Assembly: GCA_022559845.1 (NCBI GenBank)
Contig: CM040117.1
Span: 15,338,856 to 15,402,855, forward strand
Direction of reading: 5' to 3'
Length of the DNA stretch: 64,000 nt
Source of the DNA: Amorphophallus konjac
Taxonomy: Eukaryota; Streptophyta; Magnoliopsida; Alismatales; Araceae
Position 1 is the stretch's first letter. Each line of letters begins with the position of its first letter. The notes beneath the pieces are model-generated. The model saw only the letters and a list, made by a program, of their open reading frames with translations. It made no database searches and was not told the DNA's origin. Below are positions 1 through 11,600 of the stretch, in pieces. The translations under genes were made by a program, and so were the position numbers.

Positions 1-1
1 T

Positions 2-166
2 AAGTCTATACGTTGGCTGCTGAATGTTCTTCAAAGTCTGCACATTGCTTTACACTTCAGCAAGTCTGTACAGCGGTTGCCTTCTTATATGAAGTCTGTA
101 CATTGCATTCACCTTCACAAAGTCTATACACTAAAGTCTATACATTACATCCTGCAAAGTCTGTAC
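2..166 (+). repeat. Array of AAGTCTRTAC motifs in U3 of LTR X
   Basis: The motif AAGTCTRTAC, or one change from it, starts at 2, 34, 62, 92, 120, 134 and 157, with one more copy near 437. Spacing is irregular, 14 to 32 bp. The main cluster lies upstream of the TATA-like stretch, where enhancer repeats are expected in a U3 region. An enhancer role is inference. Confidence 0.6.
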
Positions 167-389
167 AGGGTTTTAGACTTAAACTGATAACTTGATTCTC
201 TGTCTGACAGGCACCCTTCGTGAAGCCTAATGAAGACACGTGATCCAAGGAAGGACGAGGTGCCCAGATTCTGACACGTGGATGCAGCCCAGCCAGGATG
301 CTGCCAGGTGGTCGAAATGCCTCGATTCTGGTGAAAAGCCTTTGGGCGGGAGATGTGGAAGCCACACGACCCTATCCACCCTGCTGCAC

Positions 390-400
390 TATATATATGA
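390..400 (+). promoter_or_regulatory. TATA-like box of LTR X
   Basis: TATATATATGA is followed about 40-100 bp downstream by a long purine-rich leader. This matches the TATA-plus-leader layout of the other LTRs in the window. Confidence 0.45.
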
Positions 401-1388
401 AGAATCCTTTGTCTGAACATGATCGATCAAGGGGCAAAGTCTATACAGTGAAGCAGAAGCAGAGGAGAGCCTTCTCGATCCAGTGTGAAGAGCAGAGAAG
501 AAAAAGAGAAAGAGAAGAAGAGCAGAACAGAAAGAAGAAAAAGTGAGAGATAGAGAGCTCGAGCAGATAAAAGAGGAAGAGAAAGAAAAAGAGAGACAGA
601 GTGAGACAGAGTGATCGGAAGAAGAAGAAGGGCAGAGAGAAGCTTCATTCTGAAGATCAGTCTTTACTGGAAGTCGGATCAGATCCACTCCAGTCAGCTC
701 TTAGGAGCCACATTTGTGCTTTCATTTTCAGCTTTCAGTCGCTGATTGTTTCTATCTTTCGTTTTCCTTTTATACATTTCTTCAAGCTGTTTGTCAGCAT
801 TTGCAGTGGAGGATTCCACTGGACGGTTAAGCTGTATTGCCCAGCAGAGCAAGCTGTGAGGCTCAGAAGGCGAGGAGGATTCCTCGGACAGCAAGTTGTG
901 AGGCTCAGCGGATTGTATGGCAAGCTGTGATGCCCAGCTGTTCAAGCTGTGAGTCAGCGGAATCCACACTCGGTTTGAGTGTGGGGTGGACGTAGGTCTG
1001 CAGGACCGAACCACCTAAAAACTCATTGTGCAGTGGTTTGATTTCTTCTATCTGATTGGCGCTAGATGAATGCTTAGGTGCGCTTTGCCTTGATTGCTCA
1101 CTGTGTGTTTGTTTAATTCCGCAACTGCTTATTAGCCTTCAGGTTTGTCTAGTTAGCGAACTAGTAATTTTAGTGAGCATTAGATTTTAAATTGGGCGAA
1201 GTTTTTAAAGGGAAATTAATTCACCCCCCCCCTCTGAATCATAGCACCGAACCCAACACCCGGTACCGCCGTGAGAGACATGCAACAGTAAGGAGGATAC
1301 CTGAGATGCATCAAACTCCCGTATTTTCCTTCCCCGCTGTATTCCTTCCTTCACCCCAGTTAACCGGCATAAAAACCTGCGCAACAAC

Positions 1389-2225
1389 GACATCGAGGTA
1401 AATTCTAATAATGAAAACCTCACTTGCGAAGAAAGGCAAATTGCTTATGGTGGAATGTATGAAAGGTGCAAGAAGTTGAAGCATGAAAATAAAAATCTGA
1501 AAAAGAAGTTTCATGATGTTTTACATTCTAGTTCATCTTCATGCATTAAATGTAGTTTGCTTGAATCGCAACTTGATGAAATGAAAGATGGAAATGAAAT
1601 GTTGTTGTCCAAAGTCTCTCTATTTGAGGATGAAATTTCATGCTTAGAAATAGAAAAACAACATGCTAATGAGAAAATTGAACAATTCAAAACTGAAAAT
1701 GAATAATTAGTAAAGAAGTTGGATGTGCTTAAATCAAGACTGTGTGAATGTGAAAATTCTAAGGAAGAAATTGAAACCAACTTCAATACCATGCAAGATG
1801 AATTGCAAAAATTGAAAGGTCTTGTTGAAAAAGAATTGAAAGGAAAACATAAAATGTCTGAATATGGTGAGACTAGTAATGAAAATGCTAGGAAGGAGAA
1901 GAGAGTTGTGGGACACTCACCCACAAAGAAAAATTCTGTTATAAGAAATCGATTTCAGAAATCCATTGATTCATATTGTTATTCCTCTACTAATCCTCGC
2001 ATGAACTCATTTGTAAACCCTTTGAACATGCATAGGAAGAATTATTTCAAAAAGCCAAATGTTACTTACTTTTATTGTGAAATGTTCGGCCACTCCATGT
2101 ATGTGTGCGATTTGATGAGGGCCGATGATGAGTGGTTTGAGAGGAAAAACAAAATATATTTTGCTCATGCAAGAAATAACCCCTCGGGACCTAAGAAGGC
2201 TTGGGTACCCAAAACCTTGAAATGA
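1389..2225 (+). pseudogene. Copia gag remnant (SIRE-type, coiled coil plus damaged zinc knuckle)
   Basis: The protein would be the nucleocapsid precursor that coats the copia RNA genome. The reading frame gives a long charged, Leu-rich coiled coil (the ERCKKLKHENKNLKKK region and onward), then a basic region, and ends GPKKAWVPKTLK, a typical SIRE gag ending. The zinc knuckle near 2070-2115 keeps the CX4HX4C part, but the first Cys is Tyr. An in-frame TAA at 1704-1706 breaks the coiled coil. I did not find a clear start codon: the frame is open upstream and the true start is uncertain. The gene is dead as it stands, with no pol downstream. Confidence 0.75.
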
Positions 2226-3838
2226 GAATTCCATTTTTGCAGGGGTGCCTTGAGGCCGAGAAAATGTTGGTAAATAATGGCTTCTCAAGGCAAAGGTAAG
2301 AGAGCTCATGTTTTGAAATCTTCCGTTGAAAAATTTAGGTATAAACTTGGTTGGATCTCATCATTCGACCCACTTCGATCCTGTTATTACCTCTTGTTAG
2401 TTTTGGAAGTGTTAAAGAGATTTGATGTTGGGATGAGTATCTTGCATACATGTTTTTATTTTTTTTTGCAAATAACAGTTCACTTTTGCATTCATAGAAA
2501 ATATTTGCACATATGCTTGCATATTTGTGAATAGAAATAAATTTTCATCATATTTTCAGTTACATGCATATACTCGTGCATATTCTCTGAACTTGTGTGC
2601 TTGAATGCCATGATTCCTCGGTATTTAAAATGGTGTGTTGTGGAATGGTGGATTCCGTCCATCGAGAAACACTCACAATGCGTGAGTCGGGTCTTTGGAT
2701 CTACACCTCCGCCAGGTACCGGAAATAATCTTGCATGACTTTACTTTCAAATCCTTGCTTGAATGCATGTATATATTTCTAGAAAACCTTTTCTTGAAAT
2801 CTTCTAAGACCTCACCTCCTTGATAGATAAAATGCAGTGATTTTGATCATTTGTGTAACGTGATATATACAAAGGGGGAGGATTTGTTTCCAATGGTGCA
2901 TACATTTAGGGGGAGTCATAGCTATGTTATGGCAAATTCATTTTCTACATACATAGCAATTACACACACACTTTGCACAAAAATGATCCATATGACCTTG
3001 ATTGATAAGGATTTCAGAACTACTTTTCAACACTTTAAGGGAAATAAAATTTCTACATTGAAATGAAGAGTAATCGTGAGGAAAAACTGCCAACCCCAAT
3101 CAATAAGTGGAATGTGGAACCGAGTAGTCGAGAATCTCCACTGAAATAAATGAGGAAACTCATGTCGAAAAGTGAAGCTAAAATCCACAAGAATCAAATT
3201 GTGATGAATCCTAGTAGCCGAGAAACCCTACAAAAAAAAGGTTGTGCGAAGCTACCAATAGTCGAGGATCTAAATGAAATTGTAGAAAGAAAATAACCCT
3301 CTAGTGTTCCTTAGAAATTCTGCTAATATCCATATATTTTTGAAGTTCATTGCTCATTGCCACATATTTCACCTTTAGGTACATTGTGATACTTGTATAT
3401 CTTGAATTTGTACTCATCATAGTTTATGTAGTGCCTCTAGCATATGGATGCACTACCTCTTTTGATTATGGTTCATGTCTCACATTCTGATACAAACCAA
3501 ATGCTCACTTGCTATCCTCTTACCCTATTGAGGGAGAGCTATAGATTACTACATGCTTGCTTGACTATCATGCTTGCTTGCTTGTTTGCTTGCATGAATG
3601 ATTTTATACACATCTCTAGATCATACTTGTTCATAACAGGTTAATAACCCCGTTGTCAGTCACTTTTTGTTGTTGACAAAAAGGGGGAGAATAGGTTGGT
3701 GTGCTCAAATTTCTAATTCTGATTAAGGGAAAATTTGCTCATGCGATGTTTTTGGAAGGCTCATTGATGTTTTTGAAAGTGATTGAATTGCTTCTATTCA
3801 ATCGTTTGAAATTCACGCACACATCGTTTTGTCATCAT

Positions 3839-3853
3839 CAAAAAGGGGGAGAT
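3839..3853 (+). other. Polypurine tract of copia element Y
   Basis: AAAAAGGGGGAGAT sits directly against the TGTTGG start of the 3' LTR, the expected place for the plus-strand primer. A near copy (AAAAAGGGGGAGAA) lies at about 3678-3692. Confidence 0.8.
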
Positions 3854-5868
3854 TGTTGGATCCCCGAGTTGATTTTGGTGATTTGATTTTAATGATGACA
3901 AATCGAGTGTACATGTGTTGTGGAAAATGTCCATTGATGTGAAAAGAGATTATATTTTGATTATCTTGCTTTGCAGGATAAACATCCAAGGTGGACATCA
4001 TTTACAAGTAAAACCCATGCTTGCATGAGTATTTTAATGTCCATGATTCAAAATAGGTTGTAAATCTCATTGATGTTCAAGGATGGTATGTCAACCCACT
4101 TGTATTTTAAGTATTCTCTTCATGGGTCTTAGAGGTTTCAAAATGTATTGGAGAGTTCAGGTTGACAATGGTTATTGTTCATTGGACTTTTGAGCTGGTA
4201 TGTGTTTCAACTTGCTTTACATATCACTTGATAAAATCAACTTGTATGGTGTTTGACCATTCACATGAACATTGATGAGTTTGAGGTGAATGAGTTTCAT
4301 GTACAGAAAAATGCATGTCTAAATGACCTCATTCTCAGTTGAGATTTTGTTGGCTTGAGAGTGTTTCTCATGTATATGATTTTATGAAGAAACCATGATT
4401 GGGATTTAATGAATGAAGCTTTATGCAAAAATTGTTCATTGGGTGAATATGGTGTATTTGATGTTCATATGCATTGCATACATGCATGTCAAAGTGTTTT
4501 CACCTTGGGCCAAAGTTCCGGGTTGTTTTCATGAATATCTTCTATGAGGTTGTATTGCATTGAAAGTGTTTTATGCATTTTAGAAATGAGATTTTTGGGT
4601 GTTTTAATGTGCTTAATCTATTCTCATAAATCTTTTTGAAATGTGGTTTAATTGGTCCTAATACTTTGTTGAAAGTATGGTAATTATATCTTGATTTTTG
4701 GAGGTGGTTTTGATGCTTGAAAATGGCTTAAAACTGTGTTTTCAGACCCTTCTCAGAAGGGGTTGACCCCCTCTGGGCTGAGTGCTGCCTGCATAGTAGA
4801 CAGCCCAGCCAACTGAAGGGGTCGACCCCAGGGGTCAACCCCCTCCAGCCAGGGTGCTGGTTGGGCAATTTTTTGTGTAGAATCTGTGAGGGTCGACCCC
4901 CTCCGGCACGGGAGTTCCGAATCCGATCTTAACTCATTCAAAACCCTTTGAAACTTTACCATACTACCCCCCATTGGTTCCTAATCATATTAGGATGTTT
5001 CTAACATGTATTGGGAGGGTTTTATGTGCCTTTTCCTCTCTCTTTGAGATGTATATAAAAGAGCTACGATTTTGTTAGAAAGATGAACCCTAATGCTTAT
5101 ATTTCTTATCTTGTAGGTGAAAAAATGGGGGAAAGGAAGAGGAGCTCTTGAAGGAAGGTTTTGATCTACATCCATACTTCTTTGGAGCTCGTGGTAGAAG
5201 GAAAAGAGAAGCAGCTCGAAGAGAGGATCGAGGAGATGCCCAAAACGACGCCGTCCGACTTCCCTCCGACCTAGGCTTCAAGAGATTTCTTCTATTGGCT
5301 TATAGAGCTCAAGGGGATACATTCTACAACCTTTGCTCATCTATCTATGTTGTATTTCACTGTTTACATTTTGGTTTGAGCTGTATTGAGCATATTTCTA
5401 TTTTCTTTGAACTAGAGAAAACATTGTGGGTGGACCGTTTGCATACGGTCGTGTGGATATTGCTGTGATTGGCGCAGCGTGTATGTGTGTGGTTTGATCC
5501 CGGTGTTGGATCATTGTGGAGATGAAGTCTCCATGTGTGTTGGAGTTTTTACTCCATGCTCTTCGTTGTGAGCGAGTAAGTTTTGGTGAGGGGTGGACGT
5601 AGGGAGCCCGTCGTGGTCCCGAACCACCTTAAAAATCCCTCTCGAACAGTGTGTTAATGTGGTTTGCACGATATATCTATTCTTGTTGATCGTGTGAGAT
5701 CGGTTAGCTTGAGAGAATCAATTTCTTCATAGCTTATATTTCGTGCGATCATTATCTGTGTTGGTAGTTATTTTAATTTGCTGCGTTAAAGTTTAAAATT
5801 TGTAATTTCATTTGGGGGACAATTCAACCCCCCCTTCTTGTCTGCGTATATTGTTATCTGGGCCAACA
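3854..5868 (+). repeat. 3' LTR of copia element Y (2015 bp)
   Basis: The repeat begins TGTTGG and ends CCAACA, a perfect 6-bp terminal inverted repeat. A TATA box (TATATAAAA) is at 5052-5060. The right part carries the GGGGTGGACGTAGG...CCGAACCACC block and the C-rich end shared with LTRs X and Z. Around 4760-4905 it holds several copies of the palindrome GGGGTCGACCCC or close variants. The flank right of it is CTTTC; the partner target duplication is outside the window. Confidence 0.85.
5052..5060 (+). promoter_or_regulatory. TATA box of LTR Y
   Basis: TATATAAAA lies in the middle of the LTR, upstream of the presumed R-U5 leader. Confidence 0.55.
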
Positions 5869-6012
5869 CTTTCGATGCTACAGGTTTTTCGCTTCACCTC
5901 TCTGTAAATGCAGGGTTCTATGTGTCTATAAGAAGCCAAGCGATGGTTGCTAGCATCTGCAGAGACCACGTTGGGCGGCTTCCTTCTTCTTTGCATGCTC
6001 TGTCACCTGTGG
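5869..6012 (+). other. Host-side flank with 5' part of a small interrupted ORF
   Basis: This short stretch lies between copia Y and gypsy A and belongs to neither. An ATG at 5943 opens a frame that runs to the gypsy insertion point. The last five bases, TGTGG, are the left target-site duplication of gypsy A. If the inserted element and one TGTGG are ignored, the frame continues into 40158-40264 and ends at a TGA, giving 58 codons. The predicted N-terminus is rich in Ser, Ala and Leu with few acidic residues. I do not recognise the protein; it may be a fragment of a host gene or chance. Confidence 0.35.
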
Positions 6013-8519
6013 TGTCACGCCTCGAACAATGCGGAATTATCAAGGCGTGAACAGTTATACGGGCAGGTCGATCAAGAGACTCAGATGATGAGTATGAACA
6101 ACAAATGGATAAAATCACATTTTTATTTCATAATCTGACATTTCTAACAAATATCCTTCAAGGGCTTACAATACTATTCAAACTCGATACATTCATTTAT
6201 AAGTAGACAGACTGGGAAAAGAAACATATTAAAAACTATCATCACTCTCATCACTCCAGCCCATTCCCGTCATCTTCAAGATTTCCTGAAAATTAACAAC
6301 AATACATAGGGTGAGCTAGAAAGCTCAATAGGATTTATATCTCTTTACCAGGTCACTTTAAGTAATTAGCATTTTGGATCATCTATATGCTTTCGAATAA
6401 AATAAGTAATAAAATAAATGACAATTAGAGAACAAGATCAGGAAGTCAAGAATTTTAAGAATAGATATTATAGAGCTCAAGTATAAGCATGAAGATCAAT
6501 AACAAGTATAGAATTGTAAATATGACCATGTAACAAGGATATTAACCACTCCGGTCAAAAATGTCATGTATAGGATGTTAAGCATGTAACGAGTCAAGCA
6601 TGTAATAAGTGAATTGCCTAGTTCAATCTTGCATGTCAGTTGGTGCAATGTCACACCTGATCATTCAACTCCCTCGGGCACAAGTACTTTCAGGCTTTAC
6701 TCGCCTAGGATCAGATCAGGGCCCCCATGTTTGCCAGGCATTGAGTATCAGGTGGACCAAAGTCCCATGTAATTTCTAGAACAATTCATTTATAATTATG
6801 GCCAATTCGAGTTTCAAGAAAAGTATAAGAAGCGTAGTATAGCGTATAACTAGTCATTTAGTTATGGAGGACTCTAGAGGTGGCCCCTACATACTCAAGA
6901 GGTGGCTCCCATTATGTAGCACTTTGTGCCATTCCGGCCTCAAGAGGTGGCTCCCATAACGTAGCACTTTACCCTGCATGGCACTTAGCTCCTACACTCT
7001 CAAATGGTAGTTTATGGCTAAAGTACAGATCTAGCAAAATTTTCATTTCCAAAGACATGTAGTATGAAGAAAAGGCCTGCAGTATGAAGAATGAATGAAG
7101 TTTATATGAGAAGTTCAAGGATGATTTAAAGCATCATGTTTAACGACATTAAGATAATAAAGAGAATGAATTTTCAGTCAAGGCGCGATCAATTCTCGCG
7201 AAAAATCTTGTAAAATAAGTTTAGATCAGGTTTCTCTTAGTCGGGTAATTAGCAGAAAACTAAAGAAAACCCGACCAGGTAAGAGGTGGGATAGTGGGAG
7301 GCTCCCCTCGTATTCACGAGGTCCTAATTAAGTAACCACTTATCCACTTAAAGCGTTTGCCCGTGGACCTCTAGCCTTAGACACCGGTTCTTCTTGGTGA
7401 ACTTGCTAGCTACTCGATTTTTCGGAGACATGAAAACACGTAAATCAAACGAAAATCATTTTTGTATTTTCTAACATTTTCATTTGTGAAAGAATTTCAA
7501 TGAAGGTAAAGACATTGAAAAAGATGTCAAGATTCCAATTGCATAATATGTTCATGTATGAAGAGAAGTTTGAAAGAAGATGTCAAGCTTTCAGATAGAG
7601 TTTAAATCAAATAGATATGGTCAATCATGTATAGAAATTCTGCGGAGATTAGAGCATAATTGTTTGATCAACTAACAATAGCTTTACGAGTTTATTCACC
7701 TAGTCATTTCTTTGTTAATAGAATTCTTAAGGCAAGAACATGATTTTAAAATTCAAGATTTAAGTTTGAAATAACGCACATAAACGATGTAAATCGGGCA
7801 TGGTTACCGTATTCAAATCATGGTCTATATGTGATCCACGTTATTGAAACACGTTATGATAATGAAAACTCCATAATTGAACTTTAAATCTTAAAATAAA
7901 CTATAAATACATGATCATGAAAAATTTACATTGAATCAAAATACTCATACAAAGAAACATATATGGAGACCTAATTAAGTTTTTGCCTGAGAGAAAACCT
8001 ACCTCGTTGAAGATCAAAGAAAAAGAAATTTAAGAACGAAGAATGCTTTCGAACACTCCTCCAACTTCGAGCTTTCTCCCTCTCTCCAACCAGCAATTCC
8101 TCCTAAGAGATTTGTGCTTTGAGTAGGGAAGAGCATAGCCCTATTTATAGGCCAAAATCTTCCACCTACTTTCACTATTCTACCAACCTTATCACTATTA
8201 CACCAACCTTGTTCCACTATTACATCAACCCCATTACACCAACTTTGTTCCACTATGTGAATGACATAATCTATGACCTCATTTATTCAATGATGTAAGA
8301 ATGACCTCATCCATTAATTAGGATTAGATTAAATCTAATAAAAATCGGATGTCGACGTCTTCGTCTTTTCGAAATCATATCGCGTATCTCACCGTTCGTG
8401 TTAACACATAGGATAGGGTTCATGCTTAACAGAAAAATATTCATAATTTATTTTATTTTCATCTTTCATTATTTCCTTTCTTTTATATAAATACATATAA
8501 AAATTTTTGAGTTGCTACA
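6013..8519 (-). repeat. 3' LTR of gypsy A (2507 bp)
   Basis: Read on the minus strand it starts TGTAGCAAC and ends GGCGTGACA. A TATA box (TATAAATA on the minus strand) is at 8142-8149. An 18-bp repeat, CTCAAGAGGTGGCTCCCA, occurs at 6894 and 6939, a 45-bp local duplication. The other LTR has the same layout, with a summed length of 2505 bp once the nested insert is removed. Confidence 0.92.
8142..8149 (-). promoter_or_regulatory. TATA box in gypsy A LTR
   Basis: The minus strand reads CTATAAATAGGG, a good plant TATA box. The equivalent site in the 5' LTR is at 39775-39782. Confidence 0.6.
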
Positions 8520-8536
8520 TCCTCCCCCACTTAAAA
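8520..8536 (-). other. Polypurine tract of gypsy A
   Basis: The minus strand reads AAGTGGGGGAGGA directly before the LTR start TGTAG, as expected for the plus-strand primer. Confidence 0.8.
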
Positions 8537-8603
8537 GAATTTGGTCCTCCAAATTCACATCACGTAATAGTAATTTAAAAATTCAAATGGAGGGTTCAAA
8601 ATT

Positions 8604-11600
8604 CTATCCTGAGATCAAATCTGGATACTTCTTCTTGATTGACTCTTCTAATTCCCAAGTAGCCTCCTCGAATCCACGCTTACTCCATTAGACTTTTACC
8701 ATCGGTATAGCCCTATTCCTTAGCTGGTGAAATTTTTGATCTAAGATCTTGATCGGTCTTTCTTCGTAAGACAAATCCTTCTGTAGCTTCAAGTCATCGA
8801 ATTGAATCACATGCGAAGGATCATACACATATTTTCTTAGCATGGATACATGAAATACATCATGGACACCATCCAATTGTGGAGGTAAAGCCAGCTTGTA
8901 TGCCGCTTCACCGATTCGTTCTAGAATCTCAAAAGGGCCAATATATCTTGAACTCAGTTTTCCTTTGATACCAAACCTTTTAATTCCTCGCGTGGGTGAA
9001 ATTTTCAAGAAGACATGCTCCCCCACTTGAAATTCAAGGTCTCTTCTTCGATTATCGGCATAACTCTTTTGCCGTGATTGAGTAATTTTCAGCCTTTCAC
9101 GAATCAGTTGAATATTGTGAGTTGTATCTTGAATAATATAGGGACCCATCAATCCCTTCTCTCCAACCTCACTCCAGCATAGAGGTGATCTACAACTCCT
9201 GCCATACAGTGCTTCAAAAGGTGCCATCTGAATGCTAGACTGATAACTGTTATTATATGTAAATTCAATCAATGGCAAGTGTTCATGCCAACTTCCCCCA
9301 AAATCTAGCATACAAGCACTTAACATATCTTCAATAATCTGATTCGTCCTCTCGGTTTGTCCATCTGTCTGAGGGTGGAAAGTTGTACTAAAATTCAGCC
9401 TAGTACCCAAAGATGATTGCAGACCTTTCCAGAAGTGGAAGGTGAATCTCGGATCTCTATCCGAAATAATAGAAGTTGGAATACCGTGCAGCCTTACAAC
9501 CTCCTTGATATATAGGGCAGCTAGAACATCCACGGTCCATTTAGTTTTGATGGGCAAGAAGTGAGCGGACTTAGTTAGTCGGTCCATAATCACCCATATA
9601 GCATCAAATCCACTTCGGGTCTTTGGCAATCCAACTATAAAATCCATGCCAATACTATCCCATTTCCATTCCGGTATCTCTAGAGATTTTAGCTTACCAG
9701 CCGGTTTGAGATGTTCGGCTTCAACTTGTTGGCAGACCAAACATCGGCTCACGAACTCGGCTACCTCTCTTTTCATGTTAGGCCACCAAAAGGTTCTTTT
9801 GAGATCTTGGTACATTTTTGTAGCACCAGGATGAATAGTGTACCTTGATCGATGTGCCTCCTCCATGATTTTGTCCTTGATGGTAGAACAATCGGGCACA
9901 CATGTTCTTCCTCGGAAGAGCAGCTTTCCATCATCTACCAAAAGGAAATCTGGTCGTTGATCTAATTTCTCTTTAATTTCAACAACCAATGGATCATCTC
10001 TTTACAAATTTTTAATTTCTAAGAGTAACTTGGATTGGAGACTAATATTTGTAATTAAGACTCCTTCTTCCTTCTCCTCCATATTGAGGTCTAAGTTTGC
10101 CATTTGTTCTAACAATTGCCACTCTTTAATCATTAGGCTTGATAATAATGCCATCGGCTTCCGACTAAGAGCATCAGCTACGGCATTATCTTTTCCGGGA
10201 TGATATTGTATAGATAAATCAAAATCCTTCAAGTATTCCAGCCACCGTCTTTGTCTCATATTAAGTTCTTTTTGAGAGAATAAGTACTTGAGACTCTTGT
10301 GGTCAGAATATACAATAAATGTCTCACCATAGAGATAATGCCTCCATATCTTTAGAGCAAAGACTACTGCGGGTAATTCTAGATCATGCACAGGGTAATT
10401 AACTTCGTGGGTCTTCAGTTGCCTAGATGCATAGGCTATCACCTTGCCTTGTTGCATTAATACATAACCTAGGCCAATTCTCGAAGTATCAGCATATATC
10501 TCGAATCCTCCTCCCGCAATAGGCAGAGTAAGAACAGGTGCAGTTGTCAAGCGCTCCTTTAGGGTCCAAAAACTCTTCTCACATTCCTCAGCCCATACAT
10601 AAGAATTTTCCTTCCTTGTTAGTCTAGTCAATGGCATGGCAATTTTAGAGAAGTCTTTGATGAATCTTCTATAGTAACCGGCCAATCCTAGAAAACTTCA
10701 TATTTCAGTCACATTTGTAGGCCTTTCCCAGTTATTGACAGCTTCTACCTTTGAAGGGTCAACAGAAATACCTTCCTTAGAGATCACATGACCGAGAAAT
10801 GAAACTTCTTCTAACCAGAACTCACATTTGCTCAATTTAGCATATAATTGATTCTCTTTTAATATTTGCAAGGTAATCCTCAAATGTGCTTCATGTTCTT
10901 CCTTGGTTTTGGAGTAGATCAATATATCATTAATAAATACCACCACAAATTGATCTAAATAGGGTCGAAACACACTATTCATGAGTTGCATAAAAGCTGC
11001 AGGTGCATTAGTCAGCCCAAAAGGCATGACAACAAATTCATAGTGTCCATATCTACTCCTGAATGATGTCTTATAAATATCTTTTTCCTTGATTCTCACT
11101 TGATGATAACCCGACCTGAGGTCAATCTTAGAGAAATAATGAGCTCCAGAGATTTGATCAAATAGTTCATCAATTCTTGGCAGAGGGTGCTTATTCTTGA
11201 TAGTCAATTGGTTCAACTGCCTATAATCAATGCATAACCTCATAGATCCATCTTTCTTCTTCACAAAAAGAACAGGTGCTCCCTAAGGTGATGTACTAGG
11301 TCTGATGAATCCCTTCTCTAATAATTCCATCAATTGCTCTTTTAGTTCCTTCAGCTCAGTAGGTGACATTCTATAAGGAGTTTTGGATACAGGGGCTGCT
11401 CCAGGTATCAAATCGATTGAGAATGAAACTTCTCTCTCGGGTGGTATGCCAGGTAATTCCTCAGGAAATACATCCGGCTATTCCTTAACAACATATATTT
11501 CTTCCAGAATGGGTTTCTTGGGTTTGATTATAAGGACAGAAGCCAAAAATGCAACACATCCTTTCTTCATAATTTTTCGATCTTGAAGGGCAGAGATGAG

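Larger units (their letters stand above)
1..1258 (+). repeat. Copia (SIRE/Maximus-type) LTR X, 3' part, left end outside window
   Basis: This is the right-hand part of a long terminal repeat. It ends in the C-rich tract and terminal CCCAACA typical of SIRE-type copia LTRs. Near its end it has the phrase GGGGTGGACGTAGG followed by CCGAACCACC, which recurs in LTRs Y and Z of this window and marks the same lineage. A TATA-like stretch at 390-400 and a purine-rich leader after it suggest plus-strand transcription. The end differs clearly from LTR Y, so it is not Y's 5' LTR. No primer site follows, so it is either a solo LTR or the 3' LTR of an element lying to the left. The right flank starts CCCGG; the matching flank is outside the window. 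Confidence 0.75.
1259..3853 (+). mobile_element. Internal region of copia element Y with pol deleted
   Basis: This DNA lies between the end of LTR X and the 3' LTR of element Y. It begins with a SIRE-type gag remnant. After the gag end there is only a hint of the following protease region (about 2240-2280), and then no recognisable integrase, reverse transcriptase or RNase H in any frame. The rest is AT-rich DNA with several AAAGGGGGAG-type purine tracts (about 2870, 2909, 3678 and 3839), which are common upstream of SIRE 3' LTRs. A large internal deletion of pol is the simplest reading. The 5' LTR of Y is not in view; LTR X may have inserted into Y's leader. Confidence 0.7.

Noticed and set aside
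1..1258. 5' LTR of copia Y
   Set aside because: Its last 300 bp do not match LTR Y apart from short lineage blocks, and no primer site follows.
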